Of a DNA stretch of 64,000 bases, positions 8,114 to 16,964 are shown one piece after another. Within the stretch, counting starts at the first letter, position 1. The number at the start of each line of letters is the position of its first letter. Where the stretch lies: the NCBI GenBank assembly GCA_031429355.1, contig JANOZM010000013.1, forward strand, positions 620,001 to 684,000, read 5' to 3'. Under the pieces are notes generated by a model. The model did no database searches, had not been told where the DNA came from, and was given only the letters and a program-made list of their open reading frames with translations. Origin of the DNA: JANOZM01 sp031429355 (lineage in GTDB: Bacteria; Pseudomonadota; Gammaproteobacteria; Burkholderiales; Burkholderiaceae_E). The position numbers and the translations under genes were made by a program.

Positions 8114-9760
8114 TTGTTTGACCCATTGATCTGCCGTTGGTAGTACCTTGTCCAATGCTTTAGCCGACGATAAAACGCCCGGCACCCCAGCACCCGGATG
8201 AGTACCAGCACCCACCATGTATAGACCTGCAATGTCTTCGCTGCGGTTATGCGGACGGAACCAAGCCGATTGCAAAAGTAGTGGCTCTAAGCCAAAGGCA
8301 GCCCCTTTTACGGACAGCAAACGATCGTGAAAGTCTTGTGGCGTTGTCATAAACGACTCGACAATATGTTGGCCTAGACCCGGTAAAACGGTGTCTTCTA
8401 AGCGCTTTAAAACCGCTTGCTTGTATTGCTCTTGAATTGCGGGCCAATCGGTGCCGCTGTCAAGGTGCGGAACCGGTACTAGAGCGTAAAACGTATCGCA
8501 ACCTTCGGGGGCCATTGACGCGTCTGTAGCGGTAGGACGATGTAAATACAAGCTAAAGTCATCGCATAATTGCTTATGTTTAAAGATGTCGTCTAGTAGA
8601 CCTTTGTAGCGTGGTCCAAGCACCATCATGTGGTGTGGCACATCTTGGTATTGACGGTTTACGCCAAAGTACCAAACGAAAACGCTCATCGAATAGTCGC
8701 CACGCGCAAGTTTTTTATCGGTCCATACTTTACGAAATTTTGGATCAATTAATTTTGTGTAAGTCCAGGCTGCATCGGCATTAGAAACGACCAGATCGGC
8801 CTTTAACTCGCTGCCATCGCTAAGCCGCACACCGCGTGCAATTGGTTTGCTGCGCGCTACAGTAGACGCATCGATGTTAATTTTATCGACCGTAACACCA
8901 TAGCGAATTTCACCGCCTAACGATTCAATAAGCTTAACCATCGCGCGCACAATTGCTCCCGTACCGCCGATAGCCCAATGCACACCTTCGCGTCGCTCTA
9001 GGGCCGCAATTAATGCATAGGCGCTGGTTACGGCCATTGGGTTGCCACCAATTAAAAGCGATTGAACGCTCAGCACCATGCGCAGCTTTGGATTCTTTAC
9101 GTGTTGACACACCATTGTGTACAAACTGCGCCACGCGCCCATTTTAATCATTGCGGGTACGGCACCAATTAAGTCGGCTAGGGTATCGAATGCGGTATCG
9201 GCCATTTGTACAAAGCCAAGCTGGTAACAGCGCTCGGCTTCGCTTACAAAATAGTCGTAACCTTTTAAATCGTCGGGTGCAAGGCGCGCAATTTCTTCGC
9301 GCATTTCATCCATTGTCCCGCGATAGTCAAAATGTGTGCCGTCATCGAATCGGATTCGATAAAACGGGTCCATTAGACGTAAATCAATGTCGTCCTCGAA
9401 ACGCTTACCGGCCATGGTCCATAACTCACGCAATAGATGTGGGGCCGTAATAATCGTCGGGCCTGCATCGAACACATAGCCATTTTTAAAATAGGTGTAA
9501 GCACGACCGCCTGGGCTATCGAGTCTTTCCAAGACGGTAACTTGATAGCCTTTGCACAACAAACGAATCGCTGCCGCTAAACCACCAAAGCCGCTACCGA
9601 TAACGATCGCTTTAGCTCCGGAGCCACTACTATTGGCTTGGTTTGATAGGGTAGTATTTTTGTCAGTGCTGATCCGATTGTCATTATTGTGGCTATCGTT
9701 ATTGCGACCATCAATCTCGCGTAATGAAAGGTTTGATGGAAAAGTGGTGCTGCTATTCAT
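8096..9760 (-). CDS. crtI: Phytoene desaturase CrtI
   Basis: FAD-dependent desaturase that converts phytoene to neurosporene or lycopene. From ATG 9760 the protein has ~554 residues. The first ~48 are Asn/Ser-rich, then comes the dinucleotide-binding motif AIVIGSGFGGLAAAIRL with PGGRAYTY. The C-terminal CrtI signature is GLYMVGAGTHPGAGVPGVLSSAKALDKVL. I chose 9760 because puhE ends at 9753, giving an 8-base overlap typical of this operon; a longer in-frame version from 9835 would cover puhE codons. The low-complexity N-terminus is longer than usual for CrtI (about 500 residues). Confidence 0.93.
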   Translation of the reverse strand: MNSSTTFPSNLSLREIDGRNNDSHNNDNRISTDKNTTLSNQANSSGSGAKAIVIGSGFGGLAAAIRLLCKGYQVTVLERLDSPGGRAYTYFKNGYVFDAGPTIITAPHLLRELWTMAGKRFEDDIDLRLMDPFYRIRFDDGTHFDYRGTMDEMREEIARLAPDDLKGYDYFVSEAERCYQLGFVQMADTAFDTLADLIGAVPAMIKMGAWRSLYTMVCQHVKNPKLRMVLSVQSLLIGGNPMAVTSAYALIAALERREGVHWAIGGTGAIVRAMVKLIESLGGEIRYGVTVDKINIDASTVARSKPIARGVRLSDGSELKADLVVSNADAAWTYTKLIDPKFRKVWTDKKLARGDYSMSVFVWYFGVNRQYQDVPHHMMVLGPRYKGLLDDIFKHKQLCDDFSLYLHRPTATDASMAPEGCDTFYALVPVPHLDSGTDWPAIQEQYKQAVLKRLEDTVLPGLGQHIVESFMTTPQDFHDRLLSVKGAAFGLEPLLLQSAWFRPHNRSEDIAGLYMVGAGTHPGAGVPGVLSSAKALDKVLPTADQWVKQSSNVN

Positions 9761-10520
9761 GTTGATCGTCCTTACGTGCGGCCCAAGTCCAAAGTGCCGA
9801 GGGTTTAATGGGCAAGACCATGAACCAATGCTCAATCATGGCGAGGACAAGTAACGATGCGGCCAGTAATATGCCGGTCGTTGTCGCGCTGCTTGCGTTA
9901 GCATTGAGCGCGTAATAAATCATGGCAATGGTAGCGCCAAGGCTGCCCAGTACCGAAAAAGGAAATAACCAATTCATTTTTCGGACTCGGAAAAAACTAC
10001 CAAGATAGGCCATGTGTTTGGGTAACATTTCAGTGCCTAAATTACGCACACCCAAAAACAAATTAAGCTTCGCGCTAGTGCGCATTACCCAAAGAACTAG
10101 AAAAGTCCACAGCGCCACTTTGTTGGGTCGTCCAAGGCTGACCCATAAGACCAACACGCCAGCAAAAGCGATCATTAATTCGTGATACAGCACGGCGCCT
10201 ACAGCGGCTGTAAAACGGCGCTGGCTAGTAGCGCCAACCGGTAGCGCTTGTTTCATCGGTCCGGTAACCAAGCCGCTTAAAAAACTGACCTCGACCCAAG
10301 CCCAAACTAAAATAGCGCAAAAAAAGCCTGCGTACGCTGCATTGGGGGTATCAATTAAATTGATATGGGTTAAGCAATACAAACTACCGAGCGCTAACAG
10401 TCCTGAAAAAAACAAGGTAATGCGTATGCTGACCGCGCGCTTATCGAGCAACAAAATTAAGCCGGTACTAACCCACCACACTAATGTGGCAAAGGCGAAG
10501 GGTTGCCAAAGCTCAGACAT
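9753..10520 (-). CDS. puhE: Photosynthetic complex assembly protein PuhE (DUF3623)
   Basis: A 255-residue integral membrane protein with about seven hydrophobic segments and the family-typical stretch SAKLNLFLGVRNLGTEMLP followed by HMAYLGSFF. PuhE (DUF3623) is encoded beside acsF and puh genes in proteobacterial PGCs; in Rhodobacter its loss affects reaction-centre levels and photosynthetic growth. It ends overlapping the crtI start by 8 bases and follows acsF after 13 bases, so it belongs to the same transcript. The molecular function of the family is not settled. Confidence 0.9.
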   Translation of the reverse strand: MSELWQPFAFATLVWWVSTGLILLLDKRAVSIRITLFFSGLLALGSLYCLTHINLIDTPNAAYAGFFCAILVWAWVEVSFLSGLVTGPMKQALPVGATSQRRFTAAVGAVLYHELMIAFAGVLVLWVSLGRPNKVALWTFLVLWVMRTSAKLNLFLGVRNLGTEMLPKHMAYLGSFFRVRKMNWLFPFSVLGSLGATIAMIYYALNANASSATTTGILLAASLLVLAMIEHWFMVLPIKPSALWTWAARKDDQHE

Positions 10521-10533
10521 AGATTTTATTGAT

Positions 10534-11595
10534 CTACCAAGCCGGGCTCACCCGTGTTTGCTCGGGCAAGTCGTGACGATTAACAGGTAAGCAATACAGT
10601 TTTAAAAACGTAAATCCACCTTGCAACGCAGCCGACGCTTGGCCTAGTTTACCCATTAAACCGCCACGTGCAGTTGCCGTTTCCATTTTTTTAGAAATGG
10701 TTACCAGCTGACGTAAGCCCTTTAGGAAAGCGGGGTTGTCGAGATCTAAACTAAGCGGAAATACTTGCTTCGAAATTTCATTGGTAATTTGAAATACCTG
10801 CATGTCGTATTGATCTGAATCCAGACCCATTGCCTGATGTAGTAAGGGGCGGGCATGATCGCGCACATACATAGTGGCATACACGGCGAGCAAGAAAAAA
10901 CGAATCAGTAATTTGTTACCACCACGGAGTAAATGTGGATTTGCGCGCATGATTAGGGCAAATGATTCACCGTGGCGAAACTCGTCATTGCACCAACGCT
11001 CAAACCAACGAAAGATTGGGTGAAAACGCTTATCAGGGTTGCGTTCGAGTTGGCGATAAATACAAATGTAGCGGGCGTAACCAATTTTCTCGGACAGATA
11101 GGTCGCGTAAAAAATATATTTTGGCTTAAAGTATTTGTAAGCCTTAGTACGCTTTAAGTCACCTAAATCAATCCCTAAACCATAGTCCTTTAACGACATA
11201 TTTAAAAAATTGGCATGACGGGATTCGTCGCGCGCCATAAAGGTCATTAAGGCTTTGATATCTGGATTGGTGACTTGCTTTTTAATTTCGTTATACAACA
11301 CGCAGCCAGAAAACTCTGAGGTTAAAGAGCTGACCAGAAAATCGAGAAACTCTTGACGTAGTTCGGGGGGAAGTTCTTTGATTTCTTTGGCGAACTGTTC
11401 ATCGCGTTGAAAGTGATCGTGGTTATTATCGCCCTCGTACTCGCGCATCATTTGATCCCACTCGGCACGCACGCTGCTAATATCAAGCTTGTCCATAGCA
11501 GCATAGTCGGTGCTATAAAATCGAGGGGAAAGTAAAGAGCTGGCACGCGCGCGTTCCGAAGCGTCGGCGGGTGATGCAATAGTTTCTTGAATCAT
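10534..11595 (-). CDS. acsF: Oxygen-dependent Mg-protoporphyrin IX monomethyl ester cyclase AcsF
   Basis: Forms the isocyclic ring of bacteriochlorophyll with O2 as oxidant. The 353 residues are full length. The di-iron site is visible as ARDESRH (Glu124-x-x-His127) and NDEFRHGE (Glu205-x-x-His208), with an additional Glu near LTSEFSGC. Its start overlaps the puhC stop by 4 bases (ATGA). AcsF shows that this organism can make bacteriochlorophyll in air; the oxygen-independent BchE is not seen in this window. Confidence 0.96.
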   Translation of the reverse strand: MIQETIASPADASERARASSLLSPRFYSTDYAAMDKLDISSVRAEWDQMMREYEGDNNHDHFQRDEQFAKEIKELPPELRQEFLDFLVSSLTSEFSGCVLYNEIKKQVTNPDIKALMTFMARDESRHANFLNMSLKDYGLGIDLGDLKRTKAYKYFKPKYIFYATYLSEKIGYARYICIYRQLERNPDKRFHPIFRWFERWCNDEFRHGESFALIMRANPHLLRGGNKLLIRFFLLAVYATMYVRDHARPLLHQAMGLDSDQYDMQVFQITNEISKQVFPLSLDLDNPAFLKGLRQLVTISKKMETATARGGLMGKLGQASAALQGGFTFLKLYCLPVNRHDLPEQTRVSPAW

Positions 11596-12071
11596 TTAGC
11601 GGTCACGTTTAAAAGTTTGGAGAACTGGGATGCATTGGTCGAGCCGAATGCGGCCATCTCAATGCCGCGCTCGGTAACGGGGTCGACCAAGGTGACACGG
11701 CCATCGGCTAAGCGACTTAAAATAAAAGGTTGATCTGCACCAACGCCACGACGAATTCGTTCACTAGCTAGTGCGCGTAAGACATTACGAACAAAGCTGG
11801 CTTCACCCACAAAAGTAGAAACGACAGTGTTGGTTTCGTGATTGATAGCAACGACAGCACCGGTTTTGCTATCTTCAAAACGCAGCTGCAAAGATTCGAC
11901 AATTGCTGCTTGTTGGCTTGAGGCAAATGGTGCCGACAGGCGCTCGCTAATAAAGATAAAAGCACCCAAGGCAAGCACACAAGCCATGATAAAAAACAGA
12001 GGTTTTTGGCTGGGCCGACCTTGCACGTTTTGCATGTTTTGCACGGTAGCTGGTTGGGTTTGGTTCATCAT
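11592..12071 (-). CDS. puhC: Photosynthetic complex assembly protein PuhC
   Basis: A 159-residue single-pass membrane protein: a short cytoplasmic N-terminus, one transmembrane helix (PLFFIMACVLALGAFIFI, about 24-41), then a periplasmic domain with LRFEDSKTGAVVAI and GQ/DGRVTLVDP-type segments. PuhC is needed for proper RC-LH1 assembly in Rhodobacter. Identification rests on size, topology, residues such as FVRNVLRALASERIRRG and its place between puhB and acsF. Start and upstream puhB stop share a base (TAATG). Confidence 0.88.
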   Translation of the reverse strand: MMNQTQPATVQNMQNVQGRPSQKPLFFIMACVLALGAFIFISERLSAPFASSQQAAIVESLQLRFEDSKTGAVVAINHETNTVVSTFVGEASFVRNVLRALASERIRRGVGADQPFILSRLADGRVTLVDPVTERGIEMAAFGSTNASQFSKLLNVTAK

Positions 12072-12817
12072 TAAATCGACTTACCGTTGGCGGTACTTGT
12101 GAACATATAGGATGGCTGTGCAGTTGCACCCGTTGGCGCTTGTACGCCAGATGTTGGTGCAATGGCGCCGGTTACGCTAATGGGCGCTACGTTGAGCGAA
12201 GCATCGCCACGCGACTCTTGCCAAGCTTTACTTAAAATTTCGGCTACTGGGCCGACATTGGACAAACAACGTAACAAAGGCTGCGGATGCGCAAGCTTCC
12301 ACGCGCGAACGTGTGGCCACAGGTTGATCCACGCAATTTTGTCGGAGCTTTGCAGTTCTAACGCGATGTCGCCCGAACCATCCGGACGCCTTAACAAATT
12401 AGCGGCGGCAATTCTGGCATACGGTAAATTGTAGGTTAGTGTTAGCGCGATACCAATGCGCATCACGATACGTTTGTTGGTGATGGTGTACACCGCATTA
12501 TTAGCCATGGCCCAAGCCAGATAGGCAAAGCAGGCAATGGCAAACAACACAAACGGCGTGGTTTTCATGAGAGCGATGGCAACACTACTGAGGCTGGCAG
12601 TCTCTGACCAAACACCAAAGGCTTGAACAGCAAGTAACAAAACAAAGTAAATTACAATTGCGCGCAAACGAATAATGCGTAACGCAACTAACTTCCAGTC
12701 GGGCGATCCTTGCCAAAGCATTTTTTCTTGCTCAGGCAGTGGCTCTGGAAGGCCTAACTCGGGCTCGTAATCGTGCTCAGGAATACCTGGTGGAAAGTGG
12801 CGGTGTTCGCTCATCAT
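12071..12817 (-). CDS. puhB: Photosynthetic complex assembly protein PuhB
   Basis: A 248-residue protein whose N-terminus has the PuhB pattern GLPEPLPEQEKMLWQGSPDW, followed by hydrophobic segments (about 53-71, 82-115) and a PH-like region containing YTITNKRIVMRIGIALTLTYN. PuhB is a membrane dimer that assists reaction-centre assembly. The C-terminal ~40 residues are Ala/Thr/Pro-rich. It lies between puhA (90-base gap) and puhC (1-base overlap). Confidence 0.9.
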   Translation of the reverse strand: MMSEHRHFPPGIPEHDYEPELGLPEPLPEQEKMLWQGSPDWKLVALRIIRLRAIVIYFVLLLAVQAFGVWSETASLSSVAIALMKTTPFVLFAIACFAYLAWAMANNAVYTITNKRIVMRIGIALTLTYNLPYARIAAANLLRRPDGSGDIALELQSSDKIAWINLWPHVRAWKLAHPQPLLRCLSNVGPVAEILSKAWQESRGDASLNVAPISVTGAIAPTSGVQAPTGATAQPSYMFTSTANGKSI

Positions 12818-12907
12818 TGTTCCTTTGTTGTCGCTAACTTCTTAAAAAACAACGCATTATTTTTAACGCGTTGATTCACATCCTGTAATTTAAAACTAAA
12901 CTTATTT

Positions 12908-13687
12908 TTACAACCAAACTTCGGCACGTTGCGGTGTTGCGTATAAAGTGCCGGCACCGTAATAAGCCATAATTTTTTCTTCTTCCAACATCGTTATTTG
13001 GTCGGCGTGTTTGGTACCTGGAACGTCGGCAAATTGAGTGCTTAAAATGCTCTCTACTTTCACCATACCACGATGTATACGCACAAAGTTAATAGGCACT
13101 AAAACGCGGCGTGTTATTCCAGCGGCGGTACGAACTTCTAACTCGATATGACGGAATACCATTTCGCCACGATCAATCCAAATATCAACGACTTTGCCAG
13201 CAGTAGCATCATCGGCACCGACTACAGGTAAGCCAATTGGGTTGGTATCGTTAGCGGAAACTTTGTAATCTTTAACAATACGTAATGGTGCTAACAACGT
13301 TTCATTATGCGTTGTCATTTCGGGGTGATCAGCACGATCAGCCCATGCGCCTGGGCCAACACCGGCCAACAATGGATTACCGATAGGATCAAGCGGTGCG
13401 CCGTTGTATTTGTTGGCGGGGCGCGCATTTAGTTTTTGTGGCGATTTTTCATAGTTTGGCGAGTTTACTTCGGAGCCATTGGCCAACTTGTAGGTCTTTT
13501 TCGGTGGCATATCGATTAAACCTAGTGAGGTGGTCATGCGACCACCTGCCGTGTGATTTTCCAGCGGAAAACCTTCACGCTTACTTTCGCGTTGAAGATA
13601 GTAAATAAGACCGGCAAAAGCGATCCAAAAAACGTAAAGCACTAGTTGGGCAACATCCACATAACTAGTAATTGCAGCGTGATTCAT
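12908..13687 (-). CDS. puhA: Photosynthetic reaction centre subunit H
   Basis: The H subunit caps the cytoplasmic face of the reaction centre and shapes proton delivery to QB. The 259 residues show the family layout: short periplasmic N-terminus, one transmembrane helix (LVLYVFWIAFAGLIYYL, about 16-32), then the YLQRESKREGFPLE junction and the PRC-barrel domain with DYKVSANDTNPIGLPVVGAD and KVVDIWIDRGE. A GAGG-type site (gaactcctcggg on the plus strand) precedes the start. The puf genes for L, M and LH1 are not in the window. Confidence 0.96.
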   Translation of the reverse strand: MNHAAITSYVDVAQLVLYVFWIAFAGLIYYLQRESKREGFPLENHTAGGRMTTSLGLIDMPPKKTYKLANGSEVNSPNYEKSPQKLNARPANKYNGAPLDPIGNPLLAGVGPGAWADRADHPEMTTHNETLLAPLRIVKDYKVSANDTNPIGLPVVGADDATAGKVVDIWIDRGEMVFRHIELEVRTAAGITRRVLVPINFVRIHRGMVKVESILSTQFADVPGTKHADQITMLEEEKIMAYYGAGTLYATPQRAEVWL

Positions 13688-13732
13688 GTTGAACTCCTCG
13701 GGTTGGGGACTATTTTTATGGGGGGATTTTTA

Positions 13733-15256
13733 CTAATTGGGTAACTCTGATAAACCAAACTTCTTTTTCGATTCGGTGTCATCCGAATAGTTCGTGCTAA
13801 ATCGCGCTAATGGGCCAATAACTACTAAGGCAACTAGCAGCATTATGATTTCTAGGTGATACACAAAACTATAGCCCGTGGCTGGAATGGCTAAGACCGA
13901 GCCCAACGCGCCGTTGCTAGCAAGTGAGCCAACAAAATCGCGCAATCCGCCGCCTAATGCAATGGCGAGGCCAGTACATGTTGCTTGAGCTGCGCCCCAA
14001 GCGCCAAGGGCCAGTCCGTTAAAGTTTTGTGCGGGTACTTTTGCATCATTAGCCTGACGAGGTGATGCGTGTAAGTCCATCCGCATCGCTGCGGCTAGTG
14101 TGGCCACTGAAAATAAACCAGCGCCCAGTCCAATCAAAAATGCGCCGACTCGAAACATAAACGGCGATCCGAAGGGTTCGGCAAAAATGACTAGTGAAAA
14201 CGCCGGTAATCCTACGAGCAACCCACAAGCCGCAATACGATGTGGATTAGCACCACGGTTCAAAAAGTAAGCTGCAAACAAATAGGCACAAACCGCGCCG
14301 CCGGCTAAAACCGCAGTTAGTAGCGTTGTGCCGCTAACGCTCAGTCCTAAAATCTCAGCGCCGTATGGTTCTAAAATAATGTCTTGCATTGCAAATGCGG
14401 CACTGCCTAAACCAACCGCAATTAGATAGCGACGGGCTTCTGGTTGGCTAATCAAGCGCTGCCAACTTAGGCTAAAGCTGCTTGTTTCAGCGACTACATA
14501 AGTGCCTTGGCGGCGGCGCGGCTCTTGCTTCCAGCTGGCAATCAAATTTAACAAAACTGTAACCACTGCTGCGCCTTGCACGACTTGCACTAAGCGGGTG
14601 TTACTAAAGTTGGCGAGCAGGGCGCTAAACACAATACCGCTGACTAACATACCCACTAACAACATGACGTACATTAAGGCAACAACCCGCGGACGTTTTT
14701 GTTCCGGCGCTAAATCGGTCGCTAATGCTAGGCCGGCCGTTTGGGTTATTTGTAGACCAATGCCCACCATTAAAAAGGCTGTTGCGCTTGCGCATTGACC
14801 CAATAACTTTGCGCCGTCTTGCGCTTGGCTTAATAAAATTAGTGCGAACGGCATGATCGCTAAGCCACCAAACTGCAGCAAACTTCCGCTCCAAATGTAA
14901 GGCACGCGCCGCCATCCTAAGACAGAGCGGTGTGTATCGGACCGGTAACCCATAAAAGCGCGAAATGGTGCGGCAAGAATTGGTAAGGCAACCATTAGCG
15001 CTACGATCCAAGAAGCGACGCCTAGTTCGATAATCAAGACGCGATTAAGCGTGCCAATCATTAGCGCGGTACACAAACCAACTGACACTTGAAAAAGTGA
15101 AAGACGTAGCAAACGCGACATGGGTAAATCGTCGCTTGCTGCGTCCGCAAAAGGCAAAAATTGTGGTCCAACTTTCTTCCAAGCATTGATACCCGCTTGG
15201 TTCCATAAATCGCCGAGGCGATTCGGTTTTTGACTTGCTTGAGTTTGCGCGTTCAT
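13733..15256 (-). CDS. lhaA: LhaA, PucC-family MFS-like light-harvesting assembly protein
   Basis: A 507-residue protein with about 12 membrane segments, beginning with LSLFQVSVGLCTALMIGTLN and RVLIIELGVASW, and the PucC-family loop FRAFMGYRSDTHRSVLGWRRVPYIW. LhaA acts in LH1 assembly, possibly delivering bacteriochlorophyll. Its position directly upstream of puhA and downstream of bchM is conserved in purple bacteria. Its start overlaps the bchM stop by 4 bases. A second family member, bch2, is at 28308. Confidence 0.93.
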   Translation of the reverse strand: MNAQTQASQKPNRLGDLWNQAGINAWKKVGPQFLPFADAASDDLPMSRLLRLSLFQVSVGLCTALMIGTLNRVLIIELGVASWIVALMVALPILAAPFRAFMGYRSDTHRSVLGWRRVPYIWSGSLLQFGGLAIMPFALILLSQAQDGAKLLGQCASATAFLMVGIGLQITQTAGLALATDLAPEQKRPRVVALMYVMLLVGMLVSGIVFSALLANFSNTRLVQVVQGAAVVTVLLNLIASWKQEPRRRQGTYVVAETSSFSLSWQRLISQPEARRYLIAVGLGSAAFAMQDIILEPYGAEILGLSVSGTTLLTAVLAGGAVCAYLFAAYFLNRGANPHRIAACGLLVGLPAFSLVIFAEPFGSPFMFRVGAFLIGLGAGLFSVATLAAAMRMDLHASPRQANDAKVPAQNFNGLALGAWGAAQATCTGLAIALGGGLRDFVGSLASNGALGSVLAIPATGYSFVYHLEIIMLLVALVVIGPLARFSTNYSDDTESKKKFGLSELPN

Positions 15257-16041
15257 TGTTTTTTTAACTCCAAAGCCTGCGAGGTATAAAAGCCGCTACT
15301 AATGCGACCCGTTTTACCAAGTGACCAGTCTTTTAAATCGGCCAGAGCCGATTCGATTTTGCGTTGAGCAATGGGTTCGATGCGCGGTGAGCGATCTTTG
15401 CTTGGAAACAACTTACCAACGTTATGCATAACTTCGAGAAAAGGATTGCTAGGAGCGTAAGTAAAAATAATTTGGCTCTTGCAATTTTTGCTTATACGCT
15501 CGAGTACTTCAATGCTGTGGGCTAAGTTGTAATGGATAAGGCAGTCCATGCTGATAATGACATCAAACTGACCTAAGTTTGGTTCGAGCAAGTCGCCAGC
15601 CAGCCAGCAAACACCCGCTTGATTCGCGTCGGCTGCAAGTGATTCTTTAATGTCGCTGAAGGTAGTACCACCGAGGCTAACAATTTCGTCCGAATAACGC
15701 GCTTTAGCGACGTCGATAAGCGCGGGCGATAAATCGATGGCTACGACGTGCGCACCACGCTTGACTAATTCGATCGTCATTGCCCCTGGTCCGCATCCCG
15801 CATCCAAAATACGAAGGCCTTTACAGTTTCGCCCAGTTTGATCCCCATCTGGCAGCCACGACAAAATTTGCTCGCGCATCGCATCACGGCCTTTACGGAC
15901 GGTCGCGCGAATTTTGCTTACCGGTGCGTCAGAAGTAAGTTGTTCCCACGTTTTCGCGGCAGTACGATCGAAATACTGCTCAACGCCATCGCGTTTCGCA
16001 GCATATCCGGTGGGGAGCGACTGGGTGGTTGCCACGATCAA
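15253..16041 (-). CDS. bchM: Mg-protoporphyrin IX methyltransferase BchM
   Basis: SAM-dependent methylation of Mg-protoporphyrin IX, the step before AcsF. The 262 residues contain the class I methyltransferase motif GLRILDAGCGPGAMTIELV (about 76-94), the acidic end of strand 2 (VVAIDLSPAL), and the BchM-typical SMDCLIHYNL. The N-terminal KRDGVEQYFDRTAAKTWEQL is characteristic of BchM/ChlM. Overlaps bchL and lhaA by 4 bases on each side. Confidence 0.95.
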   Translation of the reverse strand: MIVATTQSLPTGYAAKRDGVEQYFDRTAAKTWEQLTSDAPVSKIRATVRKGRDAMREQILSWLPDGDQTGRNCKGLRILDAGCGPGAMTIELVKRGAHVVAIDLSPALIDVAKARYSDEIVSLGGTTFSDIKESLAADANQAGVCWLAGDLLEPNLGQFDVIISMDCLIHYNLAHSIEVLERISKNCKSQIIFTYAPSNPFLEVMHNVGKLFPSKDRSPRIEPIAQRKIESALADLKDWSLGKTGRISSGFYTSQALELKKQ

Positions 16042-16964
16042 TCGAAACCGAGCAAGTCAAATATTTCGCGATCTTTCAAGGCAGTCGCTTCGATCCCTTT
16101 TGTGCCAGCCCAAAGATTGGCGGCCAAGCGCATATATTCGTTTTGCACTTTTAGCAATTCGGGTGAGTCTTCCATTTCAAAAAGAGTGGCTTTTTTGAGG
16201 CGGCTGCGGCGAATGACATCGAGGTCTGCAAAATGCGCCATGATATCGAGCCCGACGCGGTCATTGAATTTTTGAATTTGATCAGTGTCGGCGCTACGGT
16301 TAGCAATAACACCGCCCAAACGTACTTTGTAGTTTTTCGATTTGGCGCTAATCGCTTGGACAATACGATTCATTGCAAAAATAGAATCGAAATCGTTGGC
16401 AGTAACAATCAGTGCGCGGTCAGCGTGTTGCAGTGGAGCAGCAAAACCACCACACACTACGTCACCCAAAACATCAAAAATAACCACATCAGTTTCGTCT
16501 AATAAATGGTGTTCTTTTAAAAGCTTTACTGTTTGTCCAACAACGTAACCACCACAACCAGTTCCTGCAGGCGGGCCACCAGCTTCAACACACATCACGC
16601 CGTTGTAGCCCTCAAAAACGAAGTCTTCAACGCGCAATTCTTCGGCGTGAAAATCAACGGTTTCTAAAACATCAATAACCGTTGGCATTAACTTTTTGGT
16701 TAATGTAAAGGTCGAATCATGTTTAGGGTCGCAGCCAATTTGCAAAACGCGTTTACCTAGCTTGCTAAAAGCGACCGATAAATTAGATGAGGTTGTACTT
16801 TTGCCAATACCACCTTTGCCATAAACGGCAAAAACTTTGGCTGTACCAATTCGTAAATTGGGGTCTAACTGAACTTGCATGCTGCCTTCGCCTTCAGTCA
16901 GGCGTGAGCCGATATTGCCCTTGCTTGGACGACGAATCTCGTCGATCCCGACATTAATATTCAT
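16038..16964 (-). CDS. bchL: Light-independent protochlorophyllide reductase iron protein BchL
   Basis: NifH-like ATPase that passes electrons to BchNB in the dark-operative protochlorophyllide reductase. The P-loop is GKGGIGKST (about 49-57), and the two Cys that hold the intersubunit 4Fe-4S cluster are visible in GTGCGG (Cys137) and VVCGGF (Cys171). At 308 residues it has the usual length with a ~35-residue N-terminal extension. Overlaps bchH and bchM by 4 bases. The DPOR cluster is oxygen-sensitive, an interesting contrast with the oxygen-requiring AcsF in the same operon. Confidence 0.97.
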   Translation of the reverse strand: MNINVGIDEIRRPSKGNIGSRLTEGEGSMQVQLDPNLRIGTAKVFAVYGKGGIGKSTTSSNLSVAFSKLGKRVLQIGCDPKHDSTFTLTKKLMPTVIDVLETVDFHAEELRVEDFVFEGYNGVMCVEAGGPPAGTGCGGYVVGQTVKLLKEHHLLDETDVVIFDVLGDVVCGGFAAPLQHADRALIVTANDFDSIFAMNRIVQAISAKSKNYKVRLGGVIANRSADTDQIQKFNDRVGLDIMAHFADLDVIRRSRLKKATLFEMEDSPELLKVQNEYMRLAANLWAGTKGIEATALKDREIFDLLGFD

